Shown one piece after another: positions 28,590 through 38,655 of a stretch of 64,000 nt of DNA. Under the pieces are notes generated by a model. The model saw only the letters and a program-made list of their open reading frames with translations, had not been told where the DNA came from and did not search any database. The stretch comes from Pseudotabrizicola algicola. Its GTDB lineage: Bacteria > Pseudomonadota > Alphaproteobacteria > Rhodobacterales > Rhodobacteraceae. How positions within the stretch are numbered: position 1 is the first letter of the stretch; every line of letters begins with the position of its first letter. The position numbers were made by a program, and so were the translations under genes. Location of the stretch: positions 992,001 through 1,056,000 of the forward strand of contig NZ_JAAIKE010000001.1 of NCBI RefSeq assembly GCF_010915705.1, written 5' to 3'.

Positions 28590-29651
28590 TCAGGCGTCCA
28601 GCCCCACCAGCGCGCGGGCGAAATCCTCGGGGTCGAAGGGGGCGAGGTCGTCGATCTGTTCGCCCACGCCGATGGCATGGATCGGCAGGCCGAACTTGTC
28701 GGCGAGGCTGACCAGCACGCCGCCCTTGGCGGTGCCGTCGAGCTTGGTCATCACGAGGCCCGAGACATCGGCGATCTTGCGGAAGATCTCGACCTGCGCG
28801 ACGGCGTTCTGGCCGGTGGTGGCATCGAGCACCAGAAGCGTGTTGTGCGGCGCGGTCGGGTCGATCTTGCGCAGGGTGCGCACGATCTTGGCCAGTTCCT
28901 CCATCAGGTCGGCACGGTTCTGCAGGCGGCCTGCCGTGTCGATCATCAGAAGGTCCGCGCCCTCGGCCCGCGCGCGGGTGAAGGCATCGAAGGCGAGGCT
29001 GGCCGGGTCGGAGCCTTCGGGCGCGGTCAGCACCGGAACCCCGGCGCGGCTGCCCCAGACCTGCAACTGTTCGACCGCTGCCGCGCGGAAAGTGTCGCCC
29101 GCCGCGATGACCACCGATTTTCCGGCCGCCTTGAACTGGCTGGCCAGCTTGCCGATGGTCGTGGTCTTGCCCGAGCCGTTGACGCCCACCACCAGCACCA
29201 CCTGCGGCTTGCTGGGATACAGCGGCAGGGGGCGGGCCACCGGCGTCATGATGCGCGTGACCTCCCCCGCAAGGGCGCGGCGCAACTCGGGCGCCGAGAT
29301 CTTCTTGCCGAAGCGGCCCTCGGCGATATTGGCGCTGACCCGCAGCGCGGTATCGACGCCCATGTCGGCCTGGATCAGCACATCCTCGAGGCTTTCGAGC
29401 ATGGCATCATCCATCTCGCGGCGCGGGGCATCGGCCTCGGTGCCGGCGAACAGGCGGCCGAGCAGCCCCGGTCTTGCGGCAGGCTCCGGCGCGGCACCGG
29501 CGGGCGGCACGGAGGCCGCAGGCTGCACCGCCTGCGGAGCGTCGGCCTGCGCTTCCGGCGCGGTCCCCTCGGCGACCAGCGCCTCCAGCCCTTCGCCGAT
29601 CTTGTCCGACGAGCGGAACATCTTGTCGCGCAGCTTTTTGAAGAATGACAT
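28590..29651 (-). CDS. ftsY: Signal recognition particle receptor FtsY
   Basis: SRP-type GTPase that docks ribosome-SRP complexes at the inner membrane. 353 residues. The short N-terminal A domain starts [19 protein letters not shown] (amphipathic, membrane-binding), is alanine/proline-rich to about residue 70, then the NG domain: G1 [17 protein letters not shown] (with Ser rather than Thr in GSGKTTT), G2 [15 protein letters not shown]3 DTAGR, G4 [10 protein letters not shown], and closing [15 protein letters not shown] at 29651 with GGGGCCTTCCG upstream. Confidence 0.97.
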   Translation of the reverse strand: MSFFKKLRDKMFRSSDKIGEGLEALVAEGTAPEAQADAPQAVQPAASVPPAGAAPEPAARPGLLGRLFAGTEADAPRREMDDAMLESLEDVLIQADMGVDTALRVSANIAEGRFGKKISAPELRRALAGEVTRIMTPVARPLPLYPSKPQVVLVVGVNGSGKTTTIGKLASQFKAAGKSVVIAAGDTFRAAAVEQLQVWGSRAGVPVLTAPEGSDPASLAFDAFTRARAEGADLLMIDTAGRLQNRADLMEELAKIVRTLRKIDPTAPHNTLLVLDATTGQNAVAQVEIFRKIADVSGLVMTKLDGTAKGGVLVSLADKFGLPIHAIGVGEQIDDLAPFDPEDFARALVGLDA

Positions 29652-29839
29652 CGGAAGGCCCCGGTCCTGTGACGACGCTTTCCCCTCCCCTAAGCCCAAA
29701 TGCCGCCTGAGGGAAGGCGCTGCGGCGCTTTTGCGGCGGGAAAGCCGCCTCGGGCGCGAAAAGCGGCCATCGGAGAGGCTGCGACGCGCGGCCCGCCTGC
29801 CCCTCTGGAAACGCCGCCAAAGGCTGCTAGACTTGGGCC

Positions 29840-30922
29840 ATGAGCGCCCGTGCCCTTCCCATGCCAGTCTTTGCCCTTGCCGCGCTGATGCCGGCGGGGC
29901 TGATCGCCACGGGCGCGCTGGCGGGGGGCGGCTGGCTCTGGGCGGGGTTCCTGTCGATGGCCGTGCTGGTGGTGCTGCTCGACCAGATGGTGCCCTATGT
30001 TGCGGGCAATGCGCCCGAGGGGGCCGAGTTTCCCGCCGCCGATGCGGTTCTGGTCGCGGTGGGGCTGGCGGTGGTCGCGCTGATGCCGCTTGCCGTGCTG
30101 GGGCTGACCTCGGAGACGCTGGGGCGCGGCGAGAAGGTGCTGCTGTTTCTGGCGGCAGGGTCCTTTTTGGGGCAGGTCGGCCATCCGGCCGCGCACGAGC
30201 TGATCCACAGGGCGCAGCGCGGGCTCTACCGGCTCGGGGTGCTGGTCTATGCGATGATGCTGCTTGGCCACCATGCCTCGGCGCACCGGCTGGTACACCA
30301 TGTGGCGGTGGCCACCCCCGGCGATCCGAATTCCGCGCGGGCGGGCGAGAGCTTCTGGCGCTTTGCCCCCCGCGCCTGGCTGGGCGGATTCAGGGCCGGC
30401 AAGGCGGCGGAAGATGCCTTGCGCGCGCGGCGCGGGGGGCGGTCGGGGCTGCACCCCTACCTGTGGTATCTGGGCATCGGCGCGCTCTGCCTTGCGGCAG
30501 CGGGCTGGATCGGCGGCGCGGCGGGCGTGCTGGTCTGGCTGGGACTGGCCGCCCATGCGCAGCTGCAGCAACTTCTTGGCGATTATGTGCAGCACTACGG
30601 ACTGACCCGCGCGCGCCTGCCTGACGGGCGGTATGAGCCGGTGGGGCCGCGCCATTCGTGGAACACGCCGCACTGGGCCTCCTCGGCCCTGATGCTGAAC
30701 GCGCCGCGCCATTCCGACCATCACGCCCACCCTTCACGCCCCTATCCCGCCCTGCGGCTGGGCGAGGATACGCCCGTGCTGCCCTGGCCGTTGCCTGTCG
30801 CCTGCGCGATGGCGATGGTGCCGCGCCTGTGGCACCGCCGCATGCGCCCTCATCTCAAGCGCTGGCAAAATGTGCAGCCCCCCGCGCCAGAGGTCCCGCA
30901 CGGGCAAGAACCCGCGCATTAG
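29840..30922 (+). CDS. AlkB-type integral-membrane di-iron alkane 1-monooxygenase family
   Basis: 360 residues, about six membrane helices with eight-plus histidines in the AlkB pattern: HELIHRAQRG (box 1), AHRLVHHVAVATPGDPNSAR (box 2), DYVQHYGLTR, and NAPRHSDHHAHP (box 3). In classical AlkB box 2 is EHxRGHH; here the glutamate is alanine and the glycine is valine, while the histidines stay. Substrate could be alkanes or other hydrocarbon chains. No rubredoxin gene is adjacent. Divergent from ftsY. Confidence 0.85.
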   Translation: MSARALPMPVFALAALMPAGLIATGALAGGGWLWAGFLSMAVLVVLLDQMVPYVAGNAPEGAEFPAADAVLVAVGLAVVALMPLAVLGLTSETLGRGEKVLLFLAAGSFLGQVGHPAAHELIHRAQRGLYRLGVLVYAMMLLGHHASAHRLVHHVAVATPGDPNSARAGESFWRFAPRAWLGGFRAGKAAEDALRARRGGRSGLHPYLWYLGIGALCLAAAGWIGGAAGVLVWLGLAAHAQLQQLLGDYVQHYGLTRARLPDGRYEPVGPRHSWNTPHWASSALMLNAPRHSDHHAHPSRPYPALRLGEDTPVLPWPLPVACAMAMVPRLWHRRMRPHLKRWQNVQPPAPEVPHGQEPAH

Positions 30923-30993
30923 CCGCACAGGTCACTGGCGCGGCAGCCTCTGCCATGCCACGCTCGGTATATCCGTGAACGGAGAGCCCGCGC

Positions 30994-31395
30994 ATGCGCC
31001 ACCTTGCCCTCTGCCTGATGCTGCTGCCCTTGCCGCTCGGCGCGGCCGAGCCGCCGGTCCCGATGACCGGTGCCGAGTTCGAGGCCTATACCACCGGCAA
31101 GACCCTGACCTTCAGCCAGCGCGGCGCGATCTACGGGGCCGAGCAATACCTGCCGGGGCGCAAGGTGCGCTGGGCCTTCAAGGGCGATATCTGCCGCGAT
31201 GGAAGCTGGTATGAAGAGGCCGGCCTGATCTGCTTCACCTATACCTATGACCCGACGCCGCAATGCTGGTCCTTCTGGCGCGACGAGGGGCGGCTGACCG
31301 GCCTGTTCATCGGCGACGGCGCAGGATCGGAACTGTCGGAAGTCGCGCAATCGCCCGACCCGCTGGCTTGTGCCGGGCCGGATGTCGGCGTCTAG
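30994..31395 (+). CDS. Small secreted protein, unknown function
   Basis: 133 residues with a Sec signal peptide (MRHLALCLMLLPLPLGAAEPP). The mature part has YTTGKTLTFSQRGAIYGAEQY, WAFKGDICRDGSWYEE and four cysteines that could pair. It resembles the small DUF995-type periplasmic proteins of Rhodobacterales in pattern (GKTL.F......YG.E.Y..G....W), a tentative match. GGAGAG ribosome-binding sequence; 71 bp after the AlkB-like gene. Confidence 0.75.
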   Translation: MRHLALCLMLLPLPLGAAEPPVPMTGAEFEAYTTGKTLTFSQRGAIYGAEQYLPGRKVRWAFKGDICRDGSWYEEAGLICFTYTYDPTPQCWSFWRDEGRLTGLFIGDGAGSELSEVAQSPDPLACAGPDVGV

Positions 31396-31430
31396 CACAG
31401 GCTTGATCCGCCAGACAGGCTGACAGGACA

Positions 31431-31531
31431 GGACGCCTCCGGCGGGAGTATTTTGCAAGCAGCAATCCGAGGCGAGCGCCTCTTCCGCATTGCTGCTTAA
31501 GAAATACTCCCCGCGGAGCGTCCGCGCGGAG
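31431..31531. repeat. Head-to-head pair of dispersed elements, subfamily B
   Basis: Left half (read on minus): ATTGCTGCTT, GCAA, AATACTCC, CGCCGGAGGCG. Right half (plus): ATTGCTGCTT, AAGA, AATACTCC, CCGCGGAGCG. The two 10-mers face each other across about 22 bp that itself contains GGCGAGCGCC. Located between the stops of the secreted-protein gene and xseA, which are convergent. Confidence 0.75.
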
Positions 31532-31609
31532 TGACCCGGTGCTCGGGATGCAAAATCTGCGGCATTCCCCGCGCGAGGGAGGGAACGGCGCTGAAAGACC
31601 GGCCGGCTG

Positions 31610-33184
31610 TCAGAACAAGGACCCCTGTTCCGGCGGCTTGCTGCCGCCACCCTTTCGCCCACCGCTGCGGGCCGCAGGCGCGCCCAGCGTCAGGCGGCCA
31701 TCGTGGAACTGCACCTCCAGTGCGCTGGCCTTTTCGGCCGCCGCGCGGGTCGTCACCACCTCGCCGTCGCCGCGCACCACCGCATAGCCGCGCCGCAGGG
31801 TCTGGTCATAGCCCAGCGTCTGCCGCGTGCGGTCCAGCGCCCCGAGCCGCCGCGCAAGTTCGGCCAGACGCTGGGCCGGAGCCGCGTCCAGCCGCGCGGA
31901 AAACCCTTGCAGCGCGCGGCGTTGCTCGGTGATCTTCATCCCCGCCTGCGCGATCAGCCGCGCGAGCGAGGGGGCCAGCCGCGAGGCCCATTTGTCATGG
32001 CGGCTGTGCCAGAGGTCGCGCCGCCGCGCCAGCCGCGCCTCCAGCGCCTCGGCGCGCCGCGCCAGCGCCTCGCGCCGCCGCACCACCAGCCCCGCCAGCG
32101 CCACCGGAGACAGCCGCCCCGCCTGACGTTCATAGCTTCCGCGCTTGCGGCTGACCGCCAGCGACAGCCCGCCCGACAGCCGCCCTGCCGCCGTGTCCAG
32201 CCGCTGCGCCGGACCGGCCAGCAGCGTGTCGGGACGCGGCAGCGCACGGGCCAGATCACGCAGCCGCTGGCCGCGCTGTGACACGCCTTGGGCCAAGGCC
32301 CGGCTCAGCCGCGCGCCCAGTGCGTCGACAGCCGCCACAAGGTCCAGCCGCACCGGCACCGCCATTTCCGCCGCCGCAGTGGGCGTGGGCGCGCGCCGGT
32401 CGGCGGCAAGGTCGATCAGCGTGGTGTCCGTCTCGTGCCCCACCGCCGAGATCAGCGGAATCCGCGACGCCGCCGCCGCCCGTACCACGATTTCCTCGTT
32501 GAAGCCCCAGAGGTCTTCGAGCGAGCCGCCGCCGCGCGCCACGATCAGCACATCGGGGCGCGGCACAGGGCCGCCGGGCGCAATCGCGTTGAAGCCGCGG
32601 ATCGCCGCCGCCACCTGTGCCGCGCAGTCCTGCCCCTGCACCGCGACCGGCCAGATCAGCACATGGCGCGGAAAGCGGTCGCGCAGGCGGTGCAGGATGT
32701 CGCGGATCACCGCGCCCGACGGCGAGGTCACCACCCCGATCACCTGCGGAAGATAGGGCAGCGGCTGCTTGCGCGCGGCATCGAACAGCCCTTCCCCGGC
32801 CAGCGCGACCCGGCGCTTTTCCAGCATCGCCATCAGCGCGCCCGCACCCGCAGGCGCCACATCCTCGACGATCAGTTGGTATTTCGACTGGCCCGGAAAG
32901 GTGGTCATCCGCCCGGTGGCGATCACCTCCATCCCCTCCTCGGGGCGCACCTGCATCCGCGCCACCTGCCCTTTCCACGAAATGGCGGCGATCACCGAGC
33001 GGTCATCCTTGAGGTCGAAGTAGAGATGCCCCGAGGCCGGGCGTGACACCCGCCCCACCTCGCCCCGCACGCGCACAAGGCCGAACTCGCCCTCGATCAC
33101 CCGTTTCACCGCGCCGGAAAGCTCCGATACGGTGTATTCGGGGCTGTTGCCCGCCGGGGCCGGGGTGTCTTCGAACAGGTCCAT
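31610..33184 (-). CDS. xseA: Exodeoxyribonuclease VII large subunit
   Basis: 524 residues. N-terminal OB-fold ([24 protein letters not shown], then HLYFDLKDDRSVIAAISWKG), catalytic core with the family-conserved GVVTSPSGAVIRDILHRLRDRFP, RGGGSLEDLWGFNEE and SAVGHETDTTLIDLAADRRAPTPTAAAE segments, a long arginine-rich coiled-coil, and a C-terminal GYAVVR. Makes oligonucleotides from single-stranded DNA with XseB (not here). Divergent from purD with a 65-bp gap. Confidence 0.96.
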   Translation of the reverse strand: MDLFEDTPAPAGNSPEYTVSELSGAVKRVIEGEFGLVRVRGEVGRVSRPASGHLYFDLKDDRSVIAAISWKGQVARMQVRPEEGMEVIATGRMTTFPGQSKYQLIVEDVAPAGAGALMAMLEKRRVALAGEGLFDAARKQPLPYLPQVIGVVTSPSGAVIRDILHRLRDRFPRHVLIWPVAVQGQDCAAQVAAAIRGFNAIAPGGPVPRPDVLIVARGGGSLEDLWGFNEEIVVRAAAASRIPLISAVGHETDTTLIDLAADRRAPTPTAAAEMAVPVRLDLVAAVDALGARLSRALAQGVSQRGQRLRDLARALPRPDTLLAGPAQRLDTAAGRLSGGLSLAVSRKRGSYERQAGRLSPVALAGLVVRRREALARRAEALEARLARRRDLWHSRHDKWASRLAPSLARLIAQAGMKITEQRRALQGFSARLDAAPAQRLAELARRLGALDRTRQTLGYDQTLRRGYAVVRGDGEVVTTRAAAEKASALEVQFHDGRLTLGAPAARSGGRKGGGSKPPEQGSLF

Positions 33185-33249
33185 GGCGCTTGCCTCCCAA
33201 TGCGGCTGACCTTATGACGCCTCCAACCGAAGGCCAAGGGGGCGCGCCC

Positions 33250-34512
33250 ATGAACATCCTGATCCTCGGCTCCGGCGGGCGCGAACATGCGCTGGCCTGG
33301 GCGGTCAAGCAGAACCCGAAAACCGACCGGCTGATCGTCGCGCCGGGCAATGCGGGCATCGCCGCACTGGCCGACTGCGCCGATATCGACATTCTGGACG
33401 GGGCCGCCGTGGTGGCCTTCTGCGCCGAGAACGCGGTGGATTTCGTCATCATCGGCCCCGAAGCACCGCTCGCCGCCGGCGTGGCCGATGCGACCCGCGC
33501 CGCAGGGCTGCTGACCTTCGGCCCCAGCGCTGCCGCCGCACGGCTGGAGGCGTCCAAGGCCTTCACCAAGGAACTCTGCGACGCCTGCGGCGCCCCAACC
33601 GCAGCCTACGCCCGCTTCACCGATGCCGCCGCCGCCCGCGCCTATGTGCAGGCGCAGGGCGCGCCCATCGTGGTCAAGGCCGATGGCCTTGCCGCCGGCA
33701 AGGGCGTGATCGTGGCGATGACCGTCGAATCGGCGCTGGCCGCCATCGACGACATGTTCGGCGGCGAGTTTGGCGCCGCAGGGGCCGAGGTGGTGATCGA
33801 AGAGTTCATGACCGGCGAGGAAGCCAGCTTCTTCGTGCTCACCGACGGGGTGAACGCCCTGCCCGTCGGCACCGCGCAAGACCACAAACGCGTGGGCGCG
33901 GGCGACACCGGCCCCAACACCGGCGGCATGGGCGCCTATTCCCCCGCCCCGGTGCTGACCTGCTCGCTGCAACAGCAGGCGATGGAGCAGATCGTGCTGC
34001 CCTCGATCCGCGAGATGGCGCGCCGGGGCACCCCTTATCAGGGCGTGCTCTACGCCGGCCTGATGATCGAGAACGGCCAGTGCCGCCTTGTCGAATACAA
34101 CGCCCGCTTCGGCGACCCCGAAACCCAGGTGCTGATGATGCGCCTTGGCGCGCAGGCGCTCGACCTCCTGCTCGCCTGCGCCGAAGGCCGCCTCGACACC
34201 GCCCGCGTCAACTGGGCCGACGACCATGCCATGACGGTGGTGATGGCGGCACAAGGCTACCCCGGCCCCTACGCCAAGGGCAGCGTCATCGGCGGTCTCG
34301 ACGGCCTGCCGGAAACCTCGTCGCAAATGGTGTTCCACGCCGGCACCGCCGCACGCGATGGCCAGATCGTGGCCAATGGCGGCCGGGTGCTCAACGCCAC
34401 CGCGCGCGGCGCCACCCTCGCCGAGGCGCAGGCCCGGGCCTATGCCCTGGTCGATGCCATCGACTGGCCGCAAGGTTTCTGCCGCCGCGACATCGGCTGG
34501 CGGGCGCTTTAA
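33250..34512 (+). CDS. purD: Phosphoribosylamine-glycine ligase
   Basis: Second step of purine synthesis (GAR synthetase), ATP-grasp family. 420 residues. NILILGSGGREHALAWA at the N-terminus, GPEAPLAAGVADA, VVKADGLAAGKGVIVA (ATP-grasp lysine), QDHKRVGAGDTGPNTGGMGAYSP, and the metal-binding EYNARFGDPETQ. I chose the ATG at 33250 to give the canonical MNILILG start; the preceding frame overlaps the xseA promoter. Followed by a head-to-head dispersed repeat. Confidence 0.97.
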   Translation: MNILILGSGGREHALAWAVKQNPKTDRLIVAPGNAGIAALADCADIDILDGAAVVAFCAENAVDFVIIGPEAPLAAGVADATRAAGLLTFGPSAAAARLEASKAFTKELCDACGAPTAAYARFTDAAAARAYVQAQGAPIVVKADGLAAGKGVIVAMTVESALAAIDDMFGGEFGAAGAEVVIEEFMTGEEASFFVLTDGVNALPVGTAQDHKRVGAGDTGPNTGGMGAYSPAPVLTCSLQQQAMEQIVLPSIREMARRGTPYQGVLYAGLMIENGQCRLVEYNARFGDPETQVLMMRLGAQALDLLLACAEGRLDTARVNWADDHAMTVVMAAQGYPGPYAKGSVIGGLDGLPETSSQMVFHAGTAARDGQIVANGGRVLNATARGATLAEAQARAYALVDAIDWPQGFCRRDIGWRAL

Positions 34513-34544
34513 CCTGCCAGCGCCGCGCATGGCCCCCATTCGGG

Positions 34545-34665
34545 AGCCTCCGGCGGGGATATTTAAGAACAGATGAAAAACAAGAGCGCGCGGCATTTTC
34601 ATCTGTTTCCAAATATCCTCGGGGGGAGCGGGCCGCAGGCCCGCCGGGGGGCAGACAGCCCCCCG
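34545..34665. repeat. Head-to-head pair of dispersed elements, subfamily A
   Basis: Left half (minus): TTCATCTGTT, CTTA, AATATCC, CCGCCGGAGGC. Right half (plus): TTCATCTGTT, TCCA, AATATCC, TCGGGGGG, inner hairpin AGCGGGCCGCAGGCCCGC, then terminal CGGGGGG-CAGACAG-CCCCCCG. The spacer between halves is about 16 bp. Lies 33 bp after purD; the right half shares its 'GCAGACAGCCCCC' tail with the copy at 59110-59180. Confidence 0.8.
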
Positions 34666-34787
34666 TGCAACTGCGGCCAGAGGGCGCGCAGTTTGCAGGA
34701 AAACTGCATCCGGCAGGGCTTGCGCAACCCCCCGCCCCCGCATATGACACGCCCGACTGTTTTGGGGGCCCGTGGGAGGACCGATCC

Positions 34788-36044
34788 ATGCCGCTTCTGG
34801 TGATGAAATTTGGCGGGACCTCCGTCGCTGACCTCTCGCGCATCGAGAATGCCGCGAAGAAGGTGCAGGCCGAGGTGGCGCGCGGCTATGACGTGATCGT
34901 CATCGTCTCGGCAATGTCGGGCGAGACGAACCGTCTGGTCGGCTATGTCGAGGGCACGTCCAAGCTCTATGACGCGCGCGAATATGATGCGGTGGTCGCC
35001 AGCGGCGAGAATGTCACCGCCGGGCTGATGGCGCTGCGCCTGCAGGAAATGGGCATCCCCGCCCGGTCCTGGCAGGGCTGGCAGGTGCCGATCAACACCA
35101 CCTCGGCGCATGGCTCGGCCCGTTTTGTCGACATTCCGCGCGCCAACATCGATGCGAAATTCGCCGAAGGCTTCAAGGTCGCCGTGGTCGCGGGCTTTCA
35201 GGGCCTCTCGGCCGAGGGCCGCATCACCACCCTTGGCCGGGGCGGATCGGACACCACCGCCGTGGCCTTCGCCGCCGCCTTCGGGGCCGAGCGCTGCGAC
35301 ATCTACACCGATGTCGACGGCGTCTACACCACCGATCCGCGCATCGCGTCAAAGGCCCGCAAGCTCGACAAGATCGCCTTCGAGGAAATGCTCGAACTCG
35401 CCTCGCTGGGGGCGAAGGTGCTGCAAACCCGCTCGGTCGAACTGGCCATGCGCTACAAGGTGCGGCTGCGTGTCCTGTCCTCCTTCGAGGATACGGATGA
35501 AAACTCTGGAACCCTGGTCTGCGACGAGGATGAAATCATGGAATCGAAAGTCGTCTCTGGCGTGGCCTATAGCCGCGATGAAGCGAAAATGACCCTCGTC
35601 ACCGTCGAGGACCGTCCCGGCGTGGCGTCGGCCATCTTCGGCCCCCTCGCCGATGCCGGTGTGAACGTGGACATGATCGTCCAGAACATCAGCGAGAAGA
35701 ACTACGGCAACCACACCGGTGCCGTGACCGACATGACCTTCTCGGTGCCGACCAACCAGGTCGCCCGCGCACAGAAGGCGATGGAAGAGGCCCGCGCCGC
35801 CGGCATCATCAAGTATGACGAGCTGATCGCCGATACCGATGTTGCCAAGGTCTCTGTCGTCGGCATCGGCATGCGCAGCCAGGTCGGCGTCGCCGCCAAA
35901 ATGTTTGCAGCCCTCGCCGCCGAGAACATCAACATCAAGGTCATCGCCACCTCCGAGATCAAGATCTCTGTGCTGATCGACCGCAAATACATGGAACTGG
36001 CCGTGCAGGCGCTGCACGACTGCTTCGAACTCGACAAGGCTTGA
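34788..36044 (+). CDS. lysC: Aspartate kinase
   Basis: First committed step of the aspartate family (lysine, threonine, methionine). 418 residues: amino-acid-kinase domain beginning [15 protein letters not shown], with [31 protein letters not shown] and [15 protein letters not shown]; then two ACT domains ([23 protein letters not shown] and [23 protein letters not shown]) expected to bind Lys/Thr. ATG at 34788 with GGGAGGA upstream. Next to ptsP, as is usual in Rhodobacterales. Confidence 0.97.
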   Translation: MPLLVMKFGGTSVADLSRIENAAKKVQAEVARGYDVIVIVSAMSGETNRLVGYVEGTSKLYDAREYDAVVASGENVTAGLMALRLQEMGIPARSWQGWQVPINTTSAHGSARFVDIPRANIDAKFAEGFKVAVVAGFQGLSAEGRITTLGRGGSDTTAVAFAAAFGAERCDIYTDVDGVYTTDPRIASKARKLDKIAFEEMLELASLGAKVLQTRSVELAMRYKVRLRVLSSFEDTDENSGTLVCDEDEIMESKVVSGVAYSRDEAKMTLVTVEDRPGVASAIFGPLADAGVNVDMIVQNISEKNYGNHTGAVTDMTFSVPTNQVARAQKAMEEARAAGIIKYDELIADTDVAKVSVVGIGMRSQVGVAAKMFAALAAENINIKVIATSEIKISVLIDRKYMELAVQALHDCFELDKA

Positions 36045-36125
36045 CCATCGGGCGTGACGGGCCGGACCGGCCCGCGCATGCCGGAGCGCGTGTCACCATC
36101 GCCACCGCAGATCGAACCTCCCCGC

Positions 36126-36159
36126 CGCCGGAAAGCCCCGCTTTCCGGCGTTTGGCTTT
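36126..36159 (+). terminator. Terminator between lysC and ptsP
   Basis: CGCCGGAAAG, loop CCCCG, CTTTCCGGCG, then TTTGGCTTT. A perfect 10-bp stem and short T-rich tail, 80 bp after the lysC stop; suggests that ptsP is transcribed mainly from its own promoter. Confidence 0.8.
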
Positions 36160-36287
36160 GGCGCAAGTGCCAGCTTTTCGGGCAGTCTGCCGCCTCTTGC
36201 GGCCGATGCCGCAACGCGGCGAGTTTCTCCCCTCCCCTTTCGCGAGGGCCTCGCCTATAGAGAGGGCAAGTCAAAGGATGCCCCGCA

Positions 36288-38531
36288 ATGCCCGAACGGT
36301 CGGAAAGTGACAGCCGCAAACTCCTGCGCCGCCTGCGCGATGTGCTGGGCGCGCAGGCGCGCGGGCAGGAACGGCTCGACCAGATCACCCATCTGATCGC
36401 CGATTCGATGCGCACCGAGGTCTGCTCGATCTACCTCTTCCGCGATCCCGAAACGCTCGAACTCTGCGCCACCGAAGGGCTCAAGAAGGAATCGGTCCAC
36501 CAGACGCGGATGAAACTCGGCGAAGGTCTGGTCGGGCGCGTCGCGCGCACCAATACCCCGGTCAACACAGCCGATGCCCCCGCCGAAAAGGGCTTCCGCT
36601 ACATGCCCGAAACCGGCGAGGAGATCTACTCCAGCTTCCTCGGCGTGCCGATCCAGCGCGTGGGCGAGAAACTCGGCGTGCTGGTGGTGCAGTCGAAAAC
36701 CGCGCGGCAGTTCTCGGATGACGAGATCTATGCGCTCGAAGTCGTGGCGATGGTGCTGGCCGAGATGACCGAACTCGGCGCCTTCACCAGCGACGAGGAC
36801 GGCATGCGCGCGCTGCACCGCCAGCCGGTGATGCTGCGTGGCTCCACCGGACAGGAAGGCGCCGCCGAGGGCCATGTCTGGCTGCACGAGCCGCGCGTGG
36901 TGGTGACCAATCCGGTGGCGGATGATCCGGTCGCCGAGATCGAGCGCATCCGCGCGGCGGTCGGCCAGTTGCGCGTCTCGGTCGACGATCTGCTCTCGGC
37001 CGAAAGCCTCGACAAGGACCAGCGGCAGGTGCTCGAAGCCTACCGCATGTTTGCCCATTCGCGCGGCTGGCTGCGCCGGATGGAGGCAGACATCCAGAAC
37101 GGCCTCTCCGCCGAGGCCGCGGTCGAAAAGGAACAATCCGCCGCCCGCGCAAGACTCGAACAGGTGCCGGACGCCTATCTGCGCGAAAGGCTGAACGATC
37201 TGGACGACCTGTCGAACCGCCTGCTGCGCATCCTCACCGGCCAGGGCGCGGATACCGGCGCGGAAATGCCGGAAAACCCGGTGCTGGTGGCGCGCAACAT
37301 CGGCCCGGCGGAACTCTTGGAATACGGCCGCAAGCTGCGCGGCGTGGTGCTTGAGGAAGGCTCGGTCGGCAGCCATGCCGCCATTGTCGCCCGCGCGCTG
37401 GCCATCCCCCTCGTGATCCACGCCCGCCGCATCACCGCCGAAGCGCTGAACGGCGACCATATCCTTGTCGACGGCGATCAGGGCATCGCCCATCTGCGCC
37501 CAGAGGAAACCGTCGCCCGCGCCTTCCGCGACAAGATCGCCATGCAGACCGAGGCGCAGGCCCGTTACGCATCGCTGCGCGATCTGCCCGCGCTGACGAA
37601 ATGCGGCACCACGATCTCGCTGCACATGAACGCGGGCCTGATGGCCGACCTGCCCAGCCTGTCGGGCTCGGGTGCCGACGGTGTGGGCCTCTTCCGCACC
37701 GAACTCCAGTTCCTCGTGCGCAACAAGATGCCGCGCCGCGCCGAACTCGCCGGCCTCTACGCCCGCGTGATGGATGCCGCCAAGGGCAAGCGGGTCGCCT
37801 TCCGCACGCTCGACATCGGCTCCGACAAGGTGCTGCCCTACATGAAACCGAATGACGAGCCGAACCCCGCGATGGGCTGGCGCGCCATCCGCGTCGGGCT
37901 CGACAAACCGGGGGTGCTGCGCATGCAGATCCAGGCCCTCCTGCGCGCCGCCAATGGCCGCCCGCTCACCCTGATGTTCCCCTTCATCACCGAGTTTTCC
38001 GAATTCCAGCAGGCCCGCTCCCATGTCCTGCGCGAGGTGCATCGCGAACGCTCGCTCGGCCATGTCATGCCCGCATCGCTCGAAATCGGTGCCATGCTGG
38101 AAACCCCCAGCCTCGCCTTCGCGCCGAAAGCCTTCTTCGAGCTTACCGATTTCGTCTCCATCGGCGGCAATGACCTCAAGCAGTTCTTCTTCGCCGCCGA
38201 CCGCGAGAATGAACGCGTCCGCCGCCGCTATGACGTGCTCAACCTCTCCTTCCTCGACTTCATCGGACAGATCGTCGCCCGCTGCGCCGAAACCGGCACG
38301 CCGCTCTCCTTCTGCGGCGAAGACGCGGGCCGCCCTGTCGAGGCGCTGGCACTCGCCGCCCTCGGCCTGCGCAGCCTCTCGATGCGCCCCGCCTCCATCG
38401 GCCCGGTCAAGGCGCTCCTGCGCCGTGTCGATCTGGGGCAGGTGCGCGCCGTCATCGACGCCGCCCGCGCGCGCGGCGACGCCAGCCTGCGCCCCGCCCT
38501 GATGGACTGGCTCGCCACCCAGACTGACTGA
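36288..38531 (+). CDS. ptsP: PTS enzyme I-Ntr (GAF-domain phosphoenolpyruvate-protein phosphotransferase)
   Basis: 747 residues. N-terminal GAF domain (about 25-160, RTEVCSIYLFRDPETLELCATEG), a linker with EI N-terminal elements, the phosphorylated histidine in EEGSVGSHAAIVARALAIPLV, and a C-terminal PEP-binding barrel (DGVGLFRTELQFL, FRTLDIGSDKVLPY, FSIGGNDL-type VSIGGNDLKQF, SFCGEDAG). It starts the nitrogen-related phosphorelay through NPr to EIIA-Ntr, which influences potassium transport, nitrogen and envelope functions. The GAF domain is expected to sense glutamine or 2-oxoglutarate, by precedent. Confidence 0.95.
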   Translation: MPERSESDSRKLLRRLRDVLGAQARGQERLDQITHLIADSMRTEVCSIYLFRDPETLELCATEGLKKESVHQTRMKLGEGLVGRVARTNTPVNTADAPAEKGFRYMPETGEEIYSSFLGVPIQRVGEKLGVLVVQSKTARQFSDDEIYALEVVAMVLAEMTELGAFTSDEDGMRALHRQPVMLRGSTGQEGAAEGHVWLHEPRVVVTNPVADDPVAEIERIRAAVGQLRVSVDDLLSAESLDKDQRQVLEAYRMFAHSRGWLRRMEADIQNGLSAEAAVEKEQSAARARLEQVPDAYLRERLNDLDDLSNRLLRILTGQGADTGAEMPENPVLVARNIGPAELLEYGRKLRGVVLEEGSVGSHAAIVARALAIPLVIHARRITAEALNGDHILVDGDQGIAHLRPEETVARAFRDKIAMQTEAQARYASLRDLPALTKCGTTISLHMNAGLMADLPSLSGSGADGVGLFRTELQFLVRNKMPRRAELAGLYARVMDAAKGKRVAFRTLDIGSDKVLPYMKPNDEPNPAMGWRAIRVGLDKPGVLRMQIQALLRAANGRPLTLMFPFITEFSEFQQARSHVLREVHRERSLGHVMPASLEIGAMLETPSLAFAPKAFFELTDFVSIGGNDLKQFFFAADRENERVRRRYDVLNLSFLDFIGQIVARCAETGTPLSFCGEDAGRPVEALALAALGLRSLSMRPASIGPVKALLRRVDLGQVRAVIDAARARGDASLRPALMDWLATQTD

Positions 38532-38655
38532 GCCCTGCCGCCAAGAGGCGCCGCGCCTATTCTCCGTCCCGAATCATCCCCGCCGGAGGCAGGCCGCGGG
38601 CGGGTTGGCCGCAGGCCAGACGCCCGCTCGGAAACAGCGCGGCGCAGCCGCTCCT

